Source: G963665975 sp963665975
GTDB taxonomy: Bacteria > Bacteroidota > Rhodothermia > Rhodothermales > Bin80
Assembly (NCBI GenBank): GCA_963665975.1
Contig: OY762508.1
Coordinates: forward strand, 558,001 to 622,000
Direction of reading: 5' to 3'
Length of the DNA stretch: 64,000 nucleotides
A model generated the notes under the pieces. The model saw nothing but the letters and a program-made list of their open reading frames with translations. It searched no databases and was not told the DNA's origin. Shown here one piece after another: positions 61,939 through 64,000 of the stretch (position 1 is the stretch's first letter; the number at the start of each line of letters is the position of its first letter). The translations under genes were made by a program, and so were the position numbers.

Positions 61939-62963
61939 TGGTGGGGGTTCTCTTTGTAATGCTTATGCAGTAGATCTTCTCCAAAATCGCCTTCGAAGGC
62001 TCGCCATACGGAATGCACGTGGTTGGCGCCGTTCTGCGTGTTGTCATATTCTATTAGCAGCGTAGGACCGTGAATGCGGTAGTAGTGCCCCTGACGTTTC
62101 TGCAGGTTCCCAGCCCAGGCAAAATAGAGGCTGTCCACGCCTGCGGCTTCAATCCGCTGCCAGGCTGCGGCTGCGATGTCCGGCTGCATGTTGTGGGTAT
62201 ATTCCCTGATTACCAGGAGGAGCCCTTCTCGCTGCTCCGGTGTCATGCGGGATGCCGGGAGTCCCTGGAAGACTTCCAACCGCGCGTGTCTGTCGGCGCC
62301 GGTAATGATATCGCGTGGCGCCCGCGTATGGATGACAGCCACATCGCGCGCCTCTTCGTCAAACAGGCTCATGAGCTCGCGGGCACGGTCTTCTTCCGCA
62401 GACAGCAGGCGTATGCCCTGGTTCTCTGCGGGGTTGGCGCCGAAGAACGCTGGCGTAGCGGCTACACCTAAGCCGGCTACCAAAGACACGTTGAGCGACA
62501 AATGATGTCCTTCAAAACGCCAGCCCCAGGGTGTTGTAGTTGAGGGCGATCCAAACACAGTCACATAGTACCGTCCAGGATCACGATATGTGGGGTTATT
62601 TTCCAGGATGCCCAGGGTTTCTTCAAGTGTAACAACGCCTGTCGCCTTTTGGTACCCACGCTCACTGAGGACACTACCCAGTAACCCATGCGTGGCTGTG
62701 CGCTGCGATTGGGTCATGGCACCCAAGGACAGGCCCGCGCGACGCCGCGGCACATAGTGCCAGTTCGTCCGCTCGTCGTCGTCAAATTCACGAAGTGCCA
62801 CCGCGCGCGCCTCGTCACTCAGCGCATCCAGAAAGACCTGCGCCGCTGCTTCCCTGTCTGACGGGATGACAATTTCCTGATTGGCATCGACCGTGAGCCG
62901 CCAAGCGCCTATTGCTACGAGGGACACGAGAGGCAGCAGAAACAGGCTTCTTACGCGCGACAT
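61935..62963 (-). CDS. DUF3500 secreted protein
   Basis: A 342-residue DUF3500-family protein starting at ATG 62963, preceded by GAGGAG five bases upstream. An N-terminal hydrophobic segment (SLFLLPLVSLVAIGAWRLTV) acts as a signal or anchor. Family signatures are SDEARAVALREFDDDERTNW, HYVPRRRAGLSLGAMTQSQR, SPSTTTPWGWRFEGHHLSLN, YYRIHGPTLLIEYDNTQNGA and the end HSVWRAFEGDFGEDLLHKHY with conserved His residues. Conserved His/Glu/Asp clusters suggest a metal site, but no activity is known to me. It is divergent from the outer-membrane protein gene at 63217. Confidence 0.9.
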   Translation of the reverse strand: MSRVRSLFLLPLVSLVAIGAWRLTVDANQEIVIPSDREAAAQVFLDALSDEARAVALREFDDDERTNWHYVPRRRAGLSLGAMTQSQRTATHGLLGSVLSERGYQKATGVVTLEETLGILENNPTYRDPGRYYVTVFGSPSTTTPWGWRFEGHHLSLNVSLVAGLGVAATPAFFGANPAENQGIRLLSAEEDRARELMSLFDEEARDVAVIHTRAPRDIITGADRHARLEVFQGLPASRMTPEQREGLLLVIREYTHNMQPDIAAAAWQRIEAAGVDSLYFAWAGNLQKRQGHYYRIHGPTLLIEYDNTQNGANHVHSVWRAFEGDFGEDLLHKHYKENPHH

Positions 62964-63216
62964 AGGCTCCTCATCAATAATACTCCCGGGAAGCACTCCG
63001 TTCATTTCGGCATGTCCGGAAAGTATGGCGGCCGGTTGCGTGTGTTCCACATAACCCGGCCACTGGCACCTCCTGGTGTTCGTGTGACAGACGGATACAA
63101 TATAGTCCCCTTCTCTCCCATGGTCCCAACCAGAAACATACGCTGCCAGGACTTGTTTTTCCGGGCCTGAACGTCAGTGACACCTGTGCTGATCACCATT
63201 ACATCGAACCACTTCT

Positions 63217-64000
63217 ATGCCGCTACGCCGCATCGCCCTACTGCTAATACTGCTCCTTGCCACTGCCCTTCCCGTCTACGCTCAGGACTGGATTTCCCAT
63301 CGCCCGGACGGGCATGCCCCAATCATGGTTATGGGCAACCATACGCATGGTAAGGGAGAGTTCATGCTGTCATACCGATACATGAACATGACCATGCAGG
63401 GCAGCCGCGTGGGCACGGACGCCGTGTCTGATGCGGTCATTCTTTCGCCGAGCGTATTCCGGTTTCGGGTCACGCCAACCGAAATGCCGACGCAGATGCA
63501 CATGTTTGGGGCCATGTACGCGCCCAGCAATTCCCTGACGCTTGTGGCGATGATCCCACACATCAGTTCCGAGATGACGCACATTACGCGCGCGGGTGGA
63601 TCGTTTGCCACTTCATCGAGCGGTTGGGGAGATATCAGGGTCACGGCCCTGTACGTGGTTGCTCGGCCCGTGCGGGCTCGCCTGCACGTTGGGCTCGGCG
63701 TGAGCATCCCGGCGGGCTCCATCCAGCAAACAGGCACGACTCCGCTTTCTCAGCCTGATGAAGTTCAGCTTCCGTATCGTATGCAACTTGGGTCAGGCAC
63801 GCTGGATATTCTCCCTTCTCTTACCTACCTCAGCCAATTGGAAAACCTCAGTTTTGGATTACAGGTAGGTGGTGTGTACCGGCTGTCTAGAAATGACAAT
63901 GACTACCGGTTGGGGCATGTGGCACGCGGAACCTTCTGGGCTGCGTACAGGCTGTCGGATATGTTCAGTGCGTCCGTACGTATCGCAGGGAAGAGCTGGG
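63217..64000 (+). CDS. Outer-membrane transporter-like protein (partial)
   Basis: 261 codons are seen before the right edge cuts the gene. It starts with a signal peptide (MPLRRIALLLILLLATALPV... ending VYAQ) and continues as a Met- and His-rich beta-barrel: ISHRPDGHAPIMVMGNHTHG, FMLSYRYMNMTMQGSRVGTD, TEMPTQMHMFGAMYAPSNSL, WGDIRVTALYVV, LHVGLGVSIPAGS, FGLQVGGVYRLS. It resembles the 'transporter'/MetA-pathway phenol degradation-like barrels, including those found near copper-handling genes. The many Met and His residues would suit copper, but that is an inference. Confidence 0.7.
   Translation, partial: MPLRRIALLLILLLATALPVYAQDWISHRPDGHAPIMVMGNHTHGKGEFMLSYRYMNMTMQGSRVGTDAVSDAVILSPSVFRFRVTPTEMPTQMHMFGAMYAPSNSLTLVAMIPHISSEMTHITRAGGSFATSSSGWGDIRVTALYVVARPVRARLHVGLGVSIPAGSIQQTGTTPLSQPDEVQLPYRMQLGSGTLDILPSLTYLSQLENLSFGLQVGGVYRLSRNDNDYRLGHVARGTFWAAYRLSDMFSASVRIAGKSW

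Noticed and set aside
1..64000. CRISPR arrays, tRNA or rRNA genes
   Set aside because: No regularly spaced repeats and no convincing tRNA TpsiC-arm or rRNA sequence were seen on either strand.

Overview
The window looks like a piece of chromosome from a GC-rich member of the Bacteroidota/Rhodothermota-Balneolota side of the FCB group. The evidence is a type IX secretion (T9SS) C-terminal sorting domain on a secreted subtilase and on a broken WD40 protein, a DUF2723 (GT117-type) glycosyltransferase, a YbeY with an Asp in place of the third zinc His, many Tat-exported Gfo/Idh/MocA oxidoreductases, sulfatases, a VPS10-type propeller protein and several TAnnTTTG promoter boxes. I found no rRNA, tRNA or CRISPR array. 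The phylum is an inference.

Region 1 (1-9642, minus strand) is a tightly coupled seven-gene operon: GNAT protein, OleC-like AMP ligase, class I HMG-CoA reductase, UbiA-like prenyltransferase, rifampin-phosphotransferase-like dikinase, BtaA-like (DUF3419) aminocarboxypropyl transferase and a phytol/dolichol-kinase-like membrane protein cut by the left edge. Four junctions are ATGA overlaps. No core mevalonate, fatty acid or olefin gene set accompanies it. It is the best candidate here for an undescribed system, probably making or modifying an isoprenoid lipid.

Region 2 (9643-13672) is decay: remnants of WD40/T9SS proteins, one small intact secreted-protein gene and a degenerate IS. A second, more decayed copy of the same IS lies at 42.8-43.8 kb.

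Region 3 (13673-32807) is a catabolic neighbourhood: two TIM-barrel sugar isomerase/epimerase-like proteins, four Gfo/Idh/MocA proteins (all with twin-arginine signals), two sulfatases, a shikimate-dehydrogenase-like protein, a purine/cytosine-permease-like transporter, a nitrilase-family amidase, a large secreted beta-propeller protein and ApbE. The mix suggests periplasmic oxidation and breakdown of sulfated or modified sugars.

Region 4 (32808-44215) holds a duplicated pair (SAM-methyltransferase-like gene plus TonB-C lipoprotein) on either side of a T9SS subtilase whose catalytic Asp is Glu. It continues with metF, ybeY, a small unknown family with one intact and one decayed copy, a beta-barrel protein, IS copy 2 and a frameshifted coiled-coil gene.

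Region 5 (44238-64000) is mostly housekeeping and envelope genes: DUF2723, LptF/G permease, rsmI, a metallo-beta-lactamase-fold hydrolase, a GT2 fused to a degenerate sugar-phosphate transferase, accA, nadC, an M20 amidohydrolase, a WcaJ-type phosphoglycosyltransferase, an ABC-F ATPase, an FG-GAP-like protein, a GDPD-like lipoprotein lacking one catalytic His, pnuC, a DUF3500 protein and a partial outer-membrane protein cut by the right edge.
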